A stretch of DNA of 64,000 nucleotides from Areca catechu (taxonomy: Eukaryota; Streptophyta; Magnoliopsida; Arecales; Arecaceae): positions 109,150,877 through 109,214,876 of the forward strand of contig CM038049.1 of the NCBI GenBank assembly GCA_021397845.1. The letters run 5' to 3'. The notes beneath the pieces are model-generated. The model did not search any database and had not been told where the DNA came from. It saw only the letters and a program-made list of their open reading frames with translations. Made by a program: the position numbers and the translations under genes. Below are positions 34,091-45,615 of the stretch, in pieces (the first letter of the stretch is position 1; each line of letters opens with the position of its first letter).

Positions 34091-36092
34091 CTCTCAGTCG
34101 ACATATGCTTCCAGGTCATTTTTTGGATCTTGTCTATCGAGAACTTCATGTCTATGTCAGCAAAAAGGTCTAGTTAGCTATCAGATGCCATTGTGGAAAC
34201 ACATCACAACACTTAGAGACCGAACCGAGCTGATTCCAGTATTGAAGAGATTCTACTCAGAAAGGAGATCCCGCCTATTGGGATCCTTGAGGTAACAAGC
34301 TGGTTGTACACCTCTTGGTCAGTAGGTTCATTGGTGGCATTGTGATTGGGAGACCTATCGAGGTCGCTCCAAACCTAGTTGATCCCTTCAATAGAAGTAA
34401 AAAGGTACTAGTTCTTCCATCTCTTTATAGAAGTGGAGAGGTTGAACTAGACAGTCCTCGATCGGGGTGCAACAAATCACCACCCCTTCTTTCCAGGGTG
34501 GCACATCAGGATAAAGAGGACCCTGAAGAGAGAAAATCATGCAACATGCCATGGAAATGGTACAAGAAAATGAAGGAACAGACAACCCTGAAGGAATTTG
34601 AGATTAGTTGGGCTGGGACTAACCTATAGTTATCTAAAAAAAACAAAATAAAAGGATGGAGGGGGAGCTAAAAGTTGGCAAGAAAGAAATCCTCATACAA
34701 GGCAATTCTACTTGGATTGCCCAAAGTGACCCTCTCATTCGAGCTTGGGGCCGAGATCTGGATAGTCTTTGGGATCCCGTATATCACTTGAAGATGAAGG
34801 GTGTTCATCCTTGCATTGTTAAAATGTCACCCAACGGACATGCCGTGTCTAGGCTTGAGGGTGACTGGGGAGGGAGAAGAGCAAGGATTCTAGGGCCACC
34901 CATCTGGCAAGGCCCCCAGGTGACCCAAAAAGGGATGTCCTCCTCCTCACTTTTCAAGGGAGGAGGCCTAGACCAAGGTGACTCCATGGCACTAGGAGGA
35001 CCTAAGGCATGCTGCGAGGAGTAGCGTTCATCCCCGGAAGAACTCATGGTTGCCTAAGTGATAGGAAGGAGGAAAGAAGACCTAAGGCTACAAAGAAGAA
35101 CACTCTCCCAAGACCAGTCGGGAAGAATGAGAAAGATAAGGAGAAGGGACTAACCTGCGAGAGGTAGTGGTTCTAGATTTCAAACATGGGTGAGGAGCCC
35201 CCCTTCTTCTCTTTTCCCTCTTCCTCTCCTTTATGGTTCTCAGGGGATGTGACAGAACAAGATGTCTTCCCAGAGAAGACGGAGAGTCCCTTTTGAAGCT
35301 ACACTCAATGATCGGATGTAGCCCTCTTCCAACATCAGTTGGTGGGATCCAGGCACGTGGCAGCATCTATCGTATGAGCTGCATCAGGTCACAAACTACT
35401 ATGCTAGGGAAAGCAAAAGCTGTTGGGGCAAATGGTCTTCGATACCAATTATTAGGGAGATTCCTCTTGCCCTGCAGAATGCCCAGGGGTGTGTCCAACC
35501 CTCTGCCAGTGATCTTAATTTTTGAGAGATGATATGATGTGGTAGGATACTGGTTGAAGAAGGTTTGTGAATATGAGAAGTAAAGAGGAAGAAGAGATAG
35601 GGATTTTGAAGAGAAAAAGGATGTTCTATTCCTTTAAAAAATTGCTCTCTAACAAAGAACACATTTACATGTTATATACCCTAGGCCAAACCTGATCTAG
35701 CCCTCAAAAAACTCCCCATAGGTCAACCCAGAACAAAACAAAAACACACCAACCGAGCTGGCTTGAGCTGCTTTGAGCCAGCTCATCCAGAACTATGTTC
35801 TAGCAATCACAAAATACTGAGAAATCGAGTTGGCTCATCCAAAATACATATCTGCTTAAGTCGGCTTGAGCAGAACATAGGTTTTTGGCACCGTATTGTG
35901 CCAGCATGCCTAGAAACCACATGAAACTTCCGATTCAAGGTGACCTACGAGTTGGCTCACATCCAAACACCATCGACTCCAAGCCTAAAGACCCTAAACA
36001 CTTTAAGCATCAACCTAGGACTCTTCCTAGCCCTAGAAAACCTCTTGAGTACATCAAGATAATAGGATCAAGGCCTAAGCCTTGGCCCCTTG
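34091..36092 (-). mobile_element. Element G: old degraded element with a plant-transposon gag-like domain
   Basis: On the minus strand an LTR-like region (about 35451-36092, with TATATAAC near 35670-35680) is followed by a primer-site-like TTGGTATCGAAGACC (about 35434-35449), a leader and a broken open frame from 35047. F cuts it at 34090 and H at 36093, so it is the oldest layer here. The LTR edges are not clear and no TSD can be tested. Confidence 0.6.
34340..35047 (-). pseudogene. Element G gag-like protein, Transposase_28-type domain
   Basis: The start at 35047 (MSSSGDERYSSQHALGPPS) gives 80 residues, then a stop. In a shifted frame, 34800-34540 reads VIYGIPKTIQI, GNPSRIALYEDFFLANF, one stop, then LPLHPFILFFLDNYRLVPAQ and LISNSFRVVCSFIFLYHF. 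This pattern (Y-IP, LYED-F, PLHPF...FL--Y-L-PAQL-PN--R) is that of the putative gypsy-type transposon domain found in the first protein of many plant retrotransposons. A further shifted piece (SIKRWKN, LGLERPR) lies near 34340-34430. Its exact role is not established; I call the family from motif order only. Confidence 0.7.
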
Positions 36093-36810
36093 TGTTGGGA
36101 AATGTGTGTCCCAAAGTCGATCATCTAGCTTGTAGATGCTTTGTGCAAATCATGTATATATATGAATCATTGAATTTAATAAAAAGTTTATTCTGGTTGT
36201 TCATCACATGTCATCTTTCTAATTGAACTCTTGTGTGATGATGTCCTTTGAGCTACCTTGTATGTGATATAAAGATGATGCATCATGTAGTTTATAAACT
36301 GGTTCATGACCAAAGGATATGCTGTTTCAAGATAATAGAGTATCGAGAGTAGGTCGTTGTATCATGTATGTTGGTTATCCTCTTAACCAAGTAGCATAGA
36401 GATGCTAGCATGACATCAGGTGTTTTGTTTGATACTTCACTGAACATGACCCTCATGCGAGATTCTCTTTCTGCCAAAGAGAAGTTTTGCATTAGAATAT
36501 GGACATCAATTATTTTTCTAACTTAAGATCACTATGGCAGCTAGCAAGCAACTCACTATGCTTAGGTGCCAGACTACCCGAATTTTTAATTTGGTGATGA
36601 AAGGCTGCTGGGTACAGTCAAGTACATATGTAGTGATAGTAGAATCAAGATAGGATTAATCTCTCCAAATGGTTTGGATTGAATACTTAATATGCCTCAA
36701 TTGAGAAAGACCTTAGCCAAGGCTTTCCTTGTAAGGAGTTACAAGAATTCTTTATTTGAGATATATTGAGAAGGACTCTTAGTGGTGAGGACTCCAGAGC
36801 TAGGAAAAGG
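36093..36810 (+). repeat. 5' LTR of copia H, first piece
   Basis: It starts TGTTGGGAAATGTGTGTCCC and follows the start of the P LTR throughout (CCCAAAG, ATCATCTAG, GGTTCATGACCAAA and so on). The edge with L is uncertain, between 36767 and 36811. Confidence 0.85.
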
Positions 36811-39207
36811 TGTCAGAACCCTCCAAGCTAGTTATGGATCACCAATAAGTAGTTATTTTATCTTAATTTCAGCTTGAGTCCTATAAATAACCTTAGTTTG
36901 CTTTGTTTTGTAAATTGGTCAAGTTGAGTCTTGTAATTAGTGTTTGAAATAGTCAAGGAACTTAAAGTCCAATTATTAGCCAATGTCAGGCCCAGTTGTT
37001 GAATCCATGTCACCATGCCATGTCACCATGTCATGGGGCCTTTTTAATTTCCACTTGGATTAGTGTGCCATGCCACATCACCTTGGTGGATCAATCCATG
37101 ATAAAAGAAGGTTGTCCAAAATTTTTACCAGACATCCAGACATTCGAACATCCAGATATTGAGACATCCAGACATCTGGACATCCAGACATCGAGACATC
37201 CAGACATCAGACATCAAGACATTGGGACATCCAAACAGTGAGACATTGGGACATTAAAACATTGAGACATTGGGACAATTTTTGGAATTCAAATTTAAAG
37301 AGAGAGGCACCAACAAATCTAATTAGTGTTTTATCTTAATTTCAGCTTGAGTCCTATAAATAGCATTAGTTTGCTTTGTTTTGTAAATTGGTCAAGTTGA
37401 GTCTTGTAGTTAGTGTTCGAAATAGTTAAGGAGCTTAAAGTCCAATTATTAGCCAATGTCAGGCCCAGTTGTTGAATCCAAGTCACCATGCCATGTCACC
37501 ATGTCATGGGACCTTTTTAATTGCCACTTGGAGTAGTGTGCCATGCCACATCACCTTAGTGGATCAATTCCATGATAAAAGAAGGTTGTCCAAAATTTTT
37601 ACCAGACATCCAGACATTGAGACATCCAGATATCCAAACATCCAGACATCCAGACATCAGACATTAAGACATTGGGACATCCAAACAGTGAGACATTGGG
37701 ACACTGGGACATCGAGACATTGGGACAATTTTTGGAATTCAAATTTAAAGAGAGAGGCGCCAACAAATCTCATCTCATCGTCCATTTTAAATCCAAAGAA
37801 GATGCCATTTAAGAGAAGTGAAGTAGAAGGATTCTACTTCTCATCTAGTACCTCTTTTCATCCTCAAATGTCACCCACTCCAAGGTTGGTCGGCCATTCA
37901 AGCATTTATTTAAATTCAAAGATTCCAAGATCAAATGGAAGGTTCATCTAAAATTCAAACTCAAATAGTGCTCATCTTATCCAAGTCAAGTCCCAAGATA
38001 AATGGAGATTTATCTTATTTCAATTGGAAGATTATCTTATCCTCTTTCAAATTTAAGAGGATCCAAGATAAATGGAGGTTTATCTTATTCCAAATGCAAG
38101 GAGATCAAGTTGACATCCAAGCAAGATTAATGCCATGATGGAGGAAAAAATGAGACGCCAAATATTCATGAATTGTCGCCCATTAAATGCCATTCAAATT
38201 TTAAGAGGAGTAAAGTAGAAGGACTCCTCATCCCACATTTCTCATTTTGCCACCCAACATTATTTCACTGCCCATTCCATGGAGAAGTCCAAGTGCAAGG
38301 GAGTTTACTCCATTTGAATTCAAAGATTTCATCCAATTTCAAAAGAAATTAGGAGTCCAATATTATCCTCTCAAGGGGGCCTATCTTTATCTATCTTGTA
38401 TTTAAATGAGTTTGTTCTTATCATGCTACAATGTAAGGGGCCTATAAATACCACCCCATTCCCCTCTTGTAATCCAACTTATAATTGATTAATGAAACTC
38501 TGTCAATTTTTCTCCAATTGCTGGGTAAGCATTGAGAGTGCAATTGTTGGTTAAGCAATTATAGTGTGTGAGTACTCTGCTGGTTAAGTATTGCATTAGT
38601 GAGTGTAGAGTATTGAAGCCCGAGTTATCTCTTGAGTCCAAGATCCAGAAGCCAGGCACCATCATCTTCAGCATCCAGTCCAGATCCAGACCAAGCCAAC
38701 CATCCTTCTTTCCCTCTCTCATTTCAGAATTCCACTCCATTTTCATCATTCTAATCATAGTTATTTTGTAGGATCCCTATTGTTCTTGATCAGAAAAGGA
38801 GGTTTCCCTTGCCATCCAACCATCAACAGGAAGATCTACTCCGAAGGAACTGAAGTTTTTAATCCTACCACTAAATCATGAGAGTTGAATCCATATCTGA
38901 TGAAACGGAGGAGGGAAAAGCATTATTGGTAAGTAACCATCCGAATCTCACTAGATCTGGTGAATTGAAGTCAGGACGACCTTGTATTGGTGGTTTCTCA
39001 ATCATCGGATCCATGGTTCTTTATGTGATTGCATGCTGATCATATTATGGGTAGTTAGTAAAGGCTTAGTCTATTTTCATTAAATTAATTTTGATAGTTT
39101 GTCTGAGTTTGCTATCATTGCTCATCAAAATTAAATTTTTAATAATTAGAATTAGTCTTTGCATCCATCCCGCATCAACTTTGGTATCAAAGCTATGTTC
39201 TGCATCA
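36811..39207 (+). mobile_element. Element L: one LTR plus primer-site stub
   Basis: An LTR of about 2.4 kb ends CCCGCATCA at 39177, followed by a primer-site variant TTTGGTATCAAAGC (39180-39193) and a short stub ending CTGCATCA at 39207, where the H LTR resumes. This is the same structure as element A. A 473-bp tandem duplication lies inside the LTR. Several CCTATAAATA boxes (near 36890, 37355 and 38450) fit LTR promoters. I cannot find a clean TSD, so the left edge is approximate. The LTR is homologous to LTR I. Confidence 0.65.
36856..37790. repeat. 473-bp tandem duplication with an inner GACATCCAGA minisatellite
   Basis: 36856-37328 and 37329 to about 37790 are two near-identical copies, each containing the promoter-like CCTATAAATA and a run of degenerate 10-base units GACATCCAGA / GACATTGGGA (about 37125-37270 and 37605-37735). 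The unit number differs slightly between copies. The Ile/Asp/Pro/Ser-rich open frames here are repeat artefacts. Confidence 0.9.
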
Positions 39208-39528
39208 ATTAAGGTTGGATAGTTTAACCCTAAGTCATCCGGAGCATTAGGAGATCAAAGGAATAAATTCAGAAGTTTTCCATATTCGACAGGTTCTTGT
39301 TGCTCTACAACCTTCAACCTATCTGGATACCGGGTGTCATTGCTAGATGGCAACTTTGGTTGGTACTGGAAATATTCCTATGCTACCAACTTAGTGTTTG
39401 AACCTATAGGATCACACACCATGGGGTTTCTTCTTGATATGTTGGCATGCGAATGATTGGGAATCATTCCGGACTTGTTTTGATAAGAAGTTATCAGAAC
39501 TATATTTGAGCCAACTCAATTGATGAGT
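39208..39528 (+). repeat. 5' LTR of copia H, second piece
   Basis: It resumes at GGTTGGATAGTTTAACCC and runs to the edge of K, matching P's LTR near 7750-8040 (ATCCGGAGCATTA, GGTTCTTGTTG, GTGTCATTGCTAGATG). Confidence 0.85.
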
Positions 39529-41074
39529 CAATGTGCAGGATGACTCTAAGATTGCTAAATATGCAGGAAAAATAGTAAACTAATTTTTTATATTTTTTTA
39601 TAATTTTAATTTGTAGGCTAAATTCTCAAAATCAAGTAAAGACTAGCAAGATGACTAGCAATGCAAAGAATCATCATGCAGGTGTGCTCATGTAAAATAA
39701 TAAAAATAACAAGACCCGAGAATTGAGAAATTCCTAGCTTATGATAGCTATCTTCAATCAAATCAGAGGTTAAGAGAAGGGAAGGCTTCTTACCAGTCAG
39801 AGATTGAAAACTTTATAATAGAAGAGATCACTCACACTCTGATTGGAGCATAGATAAAGAAGCTTTGGTTTCCTTGGATCAGATGGCTGATTTGGATGGT
39901 CCTAGAGACAAGGAAAGCCTCCTCGGTGGAGGTGAAATACCATGGGGATCCTGCAAACATCAGAGGATTGTTAGAAAGCAACAACAAAAAAATAAAAGGA
40001 GATTAGGGTTTGAAGAAGGTGGAATCAGGGTTTGGGGTGGGCGGCTTGGTGAAGGATGATGGACTCCTTGCTTGGGAGACCTAGGGCACTCTTCTCTTGG
40101 GCGTATAAAGGCTTGGATGGCAACAAGCTAGGGTGTGGAAGAATGCTAGGGTAGTAGGGGTTTGGCCAGGTTACAAGTGGAGCACTCAAACAAAACCAGA
40201 GAACCAACACAAGAACAAAATACAAGGAAATTAACTCAAAATTTTAGCAAAGTTTAATTCATATGATAAAAAGATTGATTACAAGAGGAGGAGCGGTGGG
40301 GTATTTATAGATGTTTTCCAAGTCCTCTTCTAGTTGGGATAGGATTACAAAGTTGAGAGGGAGAGGGATTACAAGTTTGCTTAAGACTAGGAGAATACAC
40401 TTTGAATGAAAAACTAGTTCTCCTTATTATACTTGGATTTCTCTCCTCATTTGACTTGGTCCAAGGGCTCTCTTTGGGATTGGGTGCCAATATGGAGTTA
40501 GGCTTGGTTTTAGGGCAGCAAGGGTCATTCTCCTTTGGATTGATGCATGGGCTTTGGGCCCTGGAAGCTGGGGTGCCTTGATATCAGCACATTCCTTAAA
40601 ATCTTGGTTCTGGGGCTCATGGGCTTGACTCCTGGGCTTGGAATCTCTTGGCCTGGGGTGTTGGCATATTCAAGGAATCATGGGACACCTAGCATCTGGC
40701 ATATTTCAGAGCATCTGGAGGAAATCTGGCATTTGGAATGGCATCTGGAGGGAATCAGGGCATCTAGAGAGCATCTGGAAGTTGTTTGGGTTCTAGGTGT
40801 CAAACAAGATCCCATAAGCTGATTTAAATTCCTTTGGTTCCTAGGTGAAGCCTAGTGGAACTCTAAAATAGAGTAACCTCTTCTCTTATACAAAAACTGG
40901 ACTTTCACTAGACTAATACTCAAGTATAGGACTCAATAACTGACTAGGGTTGAGACAAATCAACTAGTCTCAACTTATTATAGGACTCGATCGTATTTGC
41001 TTACAGAAATGTGACACATGGCTAAGTAAACCAGATAAGGCCCAGTAATCTGTCCGATCCTCGTGCCCCCACCA
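39529..41074 (-). repeat. 3' LTR of element K
   Basis: It is nearly colinear with 45616-47142, including TATTTATA near 40310 and GATTACAAGAGG. Its left edge is slightly altered (CAATGTGCAGG against TAATGTGGG). Confidence 0.85.
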
Positions 41075-41310
41075 GTTCTCTCGAGGCGGGAGGAACTCGA
41101 CCCCGTCGAGTAAGGGTCAATTTGGATGCTCAAGGTGGGTCTGGGTTGAGGCGCTGCAAATCCTCACCAGCATTTCACAAGTCCTCAGATTCTAACCGAC
41201 CTTGCTACCGACCAAATACCGCTGACAGCCTCCATCCCAGGTACCGGTGGCTTGATCGTTTAGGGTTCTCTTAATCTTTTCCTCACCAAAAGGCCAAATT
41301 ATATATTGTT
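41075..41310 (-). pseudogene. Element K chromodomain tail, distal part
   Basis: Minus-strand reading gives RTLNDQATGTW, QRYLVGSKVGQN and RICSASTQTHLEHP, eroded forms of the B chromodomain (ILDEKTITTRN, QRYLVRWQG). It is separated from its upstream part (42771-42980) by the solo LTR. Several stops. Confidence 0.65.
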
Positions 41311-42765
41311 TGATGGGGAACTAATATGCATGCAATTTTTCTTGTATGTTTTATATGTGGGGTTGAGTGATTAATTCCCGAATTTTAGATTAAAATAAGT
41401 TGTAGGGAATTTTATATGAATTTTAGAAGATCAACATGCAGATTAGGACCTAGAAAAGTAGAAAAGAAGGATCGCCGGGGCTGAGAAGCCTCGGTTAGGG
41501 CAAGTTCTCCTACAATAAAACTACTGGAGGTGGAGGGGGTGTACCTGACAATGTCTGTGAAGATCGCAGCAAAAGGGTCTCTCGTTCCTCGATGGATGTG
41601 GCCTGGAAAACTGAGCCAAAGACCCGCGGATACCCGGATTTCTGCTCGGTGATCCAATTGAGGCTTGGCTGGAGTCGTTGGATTCGTAGGAACTCGGGGA
41701 CCTGTAAACGACGTGTCAGGGGTTAGAAAACTCACAAAGGAACAAGAAAACAAAGGAAAAATAGCAAGGGAAGGCTTCTTTTGGAGTGGGCGTCCAGGGA
41801 TTTGAGATGTTTGTTGGTAGCAGGAAGATGATTGCAGCACTGGGAAGAAAAACTCTCGCAAACCCCTTTATGCACACAGCGGGGTATCACACAACTCAAT
41901 AGAAGAACTCAAGGTTTTCATTCATCAAAATTCTCCCTTCATACAAGAGACTAGGGTCCCTTAAATAGACCCTTAACCTTGGGCTCCAAGTAAGGGCACA
42001 TTAGTCTTTACATAAGAATCCTTTTCCCTCTCAAACCCTAGCTAGAAAATAAGGAAACATTAGGTAGAAAAAATCCCTAAAATTTCTCTTGACTTGGCCA
42101 ACACTCCAAGGACACCTAGGGGGGCGTGTTGGGCTTCTAAGAGCAGCAAGGGGCCGGCCCAAAGGGGCCCGGGTGCATGGGTTTGGGCCTCTGGAAGCTG
42201 GGGTGGCCTGGTAGCCAGGTAGCAGGAATATTCCCTGGTATCTTGCTTCTTAGGGGCTTGGGCTTGGTGCCTTTGCTTGATTTCTTTGGGATAGGATGTA
42301 GATGGACATCTGGAATCATGGATGCCCTTATCTATGAATATACTTTGGCATCTGGAAGGAAATCTGGGCATCTAGAGGGCATCTGCAAGGAATCAGGATT
42401 TCTAATTTTCCTCCTAGGGTCTTCAAATCTTCAAGCTGGGTTGGACTTGGGCTAAACTTCCATGTCTTCAATCTGGTTGGACTTGGTCTTTACTTGTATG
42501 ATGTAGTCTTGAGTCTTCAGTATGCTTGGATAGGACTCAAAAAAATAAAATTAGCTCAACATAAGCTGACTAGCATTGGACTGAACTAGCTCAACATGAG
42601 CTGACTAGTACAGAACTGAAATAATAACTCAAAATACTCAAATAACAACTAAAATAGACTCAGATGAGCTAAGCCCTTATTACAGATGGACTCATAAATT
42701 ATTGATCAATTTATAGAGGGTTGAAAAGCCTCTATCTTATTCTGGTGCCTCAGGTGTCCCCACCA
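41311..42765 (-). mobile_element. Solo LTR (J family) inside K, with TSD ttgtt
   Basis: The 1455-bp LTR starts TGGTGGGGACACCTGAGG on the minus strand at 42765 and ends TTCCCCATCA at 41311. TTGTT is repeated on both sides (41306-41310 and 42766-42770). It has no interior and no primer site, so it is a typical product of LTR-LTR recombination. The same LTR family, in the other orientation, starts at 62715. Confidence 0.93.
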
Positions 42766-42770
42766 TTGTT

Positions 42771-43345
42771 GCTCTAGGATGGGTTCACTCACAAAGAAAG
42801 GGAGTGGCTTAAGGGGCTCACTGGGTATCACTGCTGGCTCCCTAGACTCTACAAGATCTGAGATGATGAAGGTGGAGCTAATACCTAAATCAGGTGATAT
42901 CTCAAGTGCATAGGCATTGGGTCTATTACTCTTCATTATTTTGGATGGGCCAGCTTCACGAGCATGAAATTCCTTCACATCACATAATTCTCTATAAAAA
43001 CTTTTTTATCTCACTTTTGGGAATTAGCCAAGTTATTATTTAATTCATTACTTATATTCGGATTTTGACTAATTTCCTGATGCATATGCTGTGTAGAAGC
43101 TAGTGTAGGTGCAGACAATTTGGTTAGGACTGTGAATTTTATTAAACTCAAAACTAACATTTAATAGACTCAACTAGGCTTCCCTGTCGAAGCCTAAAAT
43201 AACACACTGATAACTTTCTACGTTTGACCCTAGCATGGCATGCACATAAAAATTTACTATGTATACCCTTGCTAGGTGCCACAGAGTATGCCAGAAATAT
43301 GATGCAAATCTAACCTATGCAATGAATGAATGCAATATGATTACC
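42771..43345 (-). pseudogene. Element K integrase fragments
   Basis: 42978-42771 encodes KEFHAREAGPSKIMKSNRPN, AYALEISPDLGISSTFIISD, LVESREPAVIP, homologous to the integrase C-terminal region of B. Near 43320-43220 a core piece (VRFASYFWHTLWHL) matches ASYFWRTLWHL of E. No catalytic triad remains. Confidence 0.75.
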
Positions 43346-43546
43346 CCTATAAAATGAAATCTAAGGATTAGAAAATCATGAAAAGTTTTAGAAAAGGGTA
43401 GGAAATAAGAAGTGGACTCAGGGTTAGTCTGATAGGGTAGGAAGTAAGAAAATGGTTCGAGGTTATCGGATAGAGTAGGATGTAAGAAAGGGTGTCAGGA
43501 ATTAGTCCTAGACTAATAAGGTTTACCTTATGGGTTTGGGGTATTC

Positions 43547-44476
43547 CTATAGGGTCTGGAAGAATGGGTCATTAATTTCAGGGAAGAGATCAATTAGAGT
43601 TAAAAGAATGACTCCATCCTGAGGGTACTGATTTAAAGAGATCAGGTCCTTAATAAATTCTTCTGGCTCACAAACCAAAGGACTGGGCTCTATGGTTGGG
43701 CTTTCTTTTAGTGGCTCCTCAAGTAAGGTTCTGATAGTAGTATTTAGGTTCTCTTCCTCTAACTGGTCTTCCACTACAGGTTCAGCTTGGGTGTGGTCAG
43801 GTTCAACTAATGTTGGGTCTTCTACCTGGTCCAACCTATTGGCTAACTAATCCATCTTATTGGTTGCCTGATTGTTGGTGTGGGTCATTAGGTCTGATCT
43901 TTTATTTATCTGGGTCATCTGGGTGTTGGATTGATCAAACTTGAAATTTATTTGGGCTAACTGGGCTTGGGTTTGGGTATTCATTTGAGCAAACTGATCA
44001 GCCATGGCTTTCATAAAAGCCTTAAAATTGAAGTCCATGGTTGAACTGGGTTGGTTGTATTGGACTTCTGACTTAACTAACTTTGTGTTGATTTCTATCT
44101 AGGTTTTCACTAGGTAAACTAATTCTGGGTTGGCTCCTAACTTTAGGTTTCCTATAGGTATCTCTTCTTCTAAATCTTCAATAGACTCATTATCTTCATA
44201 CTCCTCTACCAGACTTGGGTTAGCCTTATATACCTCTACTTTAGGCTCAGTAATGGGTTCATAGGTTATGGGTTTATAGACTATGGGCTTGGATCTATAG
44301 GTTGCTTGGTTATTGGATTGGATCAATTGGGCAATCTGGGTGTTTAATTGAGTATGTTGGGTTTGGGTTTAGGTGGTTGATTGGTTCAGTTGGGTATTAG
44401 TTTGGTCAAACATGTGGTCCATTCGGTCAAATCGTTCAGCCAAGGTTTTCATGAAGGCCTCTAGACTAGGGTTCAT
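43547..44476 (-). pseudogene. Element K gag: duplicated N-terminus, capsid lost
   Basis: The start at 44476 reads MNPSLEAFMKTLAERFDRMD, then QLNQSTT, a stop, and an acidic part. At 44038 a second start repeats the same module (MDFNFKAFMKAMADQFAQMN, TQTQAQLAQINFKFDQ). Frame 43834-43547 is the acidic tail (VEPDHTQAEPVVEDQ, IEPSPLVCEPEEFIKDLISL, LFPEINDPFF), closely like E. The capsid block of E (YLAWEGDMDLYF...FRAGLHRDIQWELF) is missing. A segment with its 5' flank (GTTCAACCATG) was duplicated in tandem. Confidence 0.75.
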
Positions 44477-44671
44477 GGTTGAGCTAGGTTGGGATTTAGA
44501 CTTCTGGTATTGGGTTCCTAATCTAGTGGTCATGCAATCAAACAATCAGCCAGAATGAGATGGTGCAGCCAAGCATGCAAAGGATTAGTAATTCTAGGAT
44601 TTCCTAGACTTAGAGCCAAAACTGAATGGGTCAGCTCAACTTACACTTAACCTAGCAGCCAATCCTTTCTC

Positions 44672-44790
44672 TGGCCAGGTAGAGGGTGGGAGTGTGGGAG
44701 GCCCCCCTGCTTTTACAAGGACCCAATTAAAAACCACAACATCACTTAGGTCATTTGACTCTGAACCCTCAACCTTGACACTAGATTTCA
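44672..44790 (-). promoter_or_regulatory. Conserved leader module of element K
   Basis: On the minus strand: GTGTCAAGGTTGAGGG, spacer, TTTTTAATTGGGTCC, a hairpin (CCTTG-TAAAAG-CAGGG, one G-T pair), GGGGGGCCTCCCAC, then CCCTCTACCTGGCC. It is the third version of the hairpin seen in B and M. Confidence 0.6.
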
Positions 44791-45615
44791 GTAATAGCCA
44801 CAGGATTAAATGCACTAGTTGGCCCACACAATTCAGACCCGACCTGCTGGGTGTCATCTAGCCCTCTAGGGCAAATTAGGTCTAATTAATTTAAATTAGG
44901 CTTGGATCAGAATGTTGGTGGTTGTTTTGGGCCCAGGACAAGTGATGAGATCCTACCCTGATGTTAGATAGCAATTGCCCTTAAGATTAGGTTAAAGAGA
45001 TGATGGCAATCAATAGTCCTGATTCAATCTAAAACAATCAAAAAATAAAAATATTTTATATGTGTTTTATGAGGTGGAAAGTTAAGTTTAGGTTGATTAG
45101 GTTAGCAAACAAATTGGGCCTGGGATTAGGGTGTGTGGAAGTTGGTTAGGTTTGGTTGAGTCAAGTATGCAGAGTTCACAAAATTCTAAGATTTAAGGTT
45201 CAGATTAATGCAGTGTTTGATATGGATTCTGATGCATAATAAAATAAAAAATATTCTAGGATAGAGGATGGACGGTGGTGATGACCTCTACCAAACTTGA
45301 AATGCAAAAAAAAATCAGATGATGATGCAAATCCTAGGGTTTTCGGACTGATGCAGAAATCTCAGGTTTTCAATTAGGGTTTCTAATATGCCAAATTTTA
45401 GGACTTTTAGTTTTCTATAAAATTAATTAAAAATTATAAAAATTATTAGGACAAAAGATAGGACATGACATGCAAATTTCACAGAAAAATAAAATTCTTA
45501 GGTGGTTAAAATCAGATCAAAAATAGACACCTAATGCAGCTAGCAGGATATAGAAATTAGGGTTTGTGATCCTAATGCAGATGAATGCTGTCCTAAACCT
45601 GCTCTGATACCAAAC
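44791..45615 (-). other. Element K proximal leader and primer site
   Basis: AT-rich and non-coding. The primer site is GTTTGGTATCAGAGC (minus) at 45601-45615, touching the LTR. Confidence 0.85.

Noticed and set aside
36996..37951. Asp/Ile/Ser/His-rich proteins in L
   Set aside because: They are translations of the GACATCCAGA minisatellite inside an LTR.
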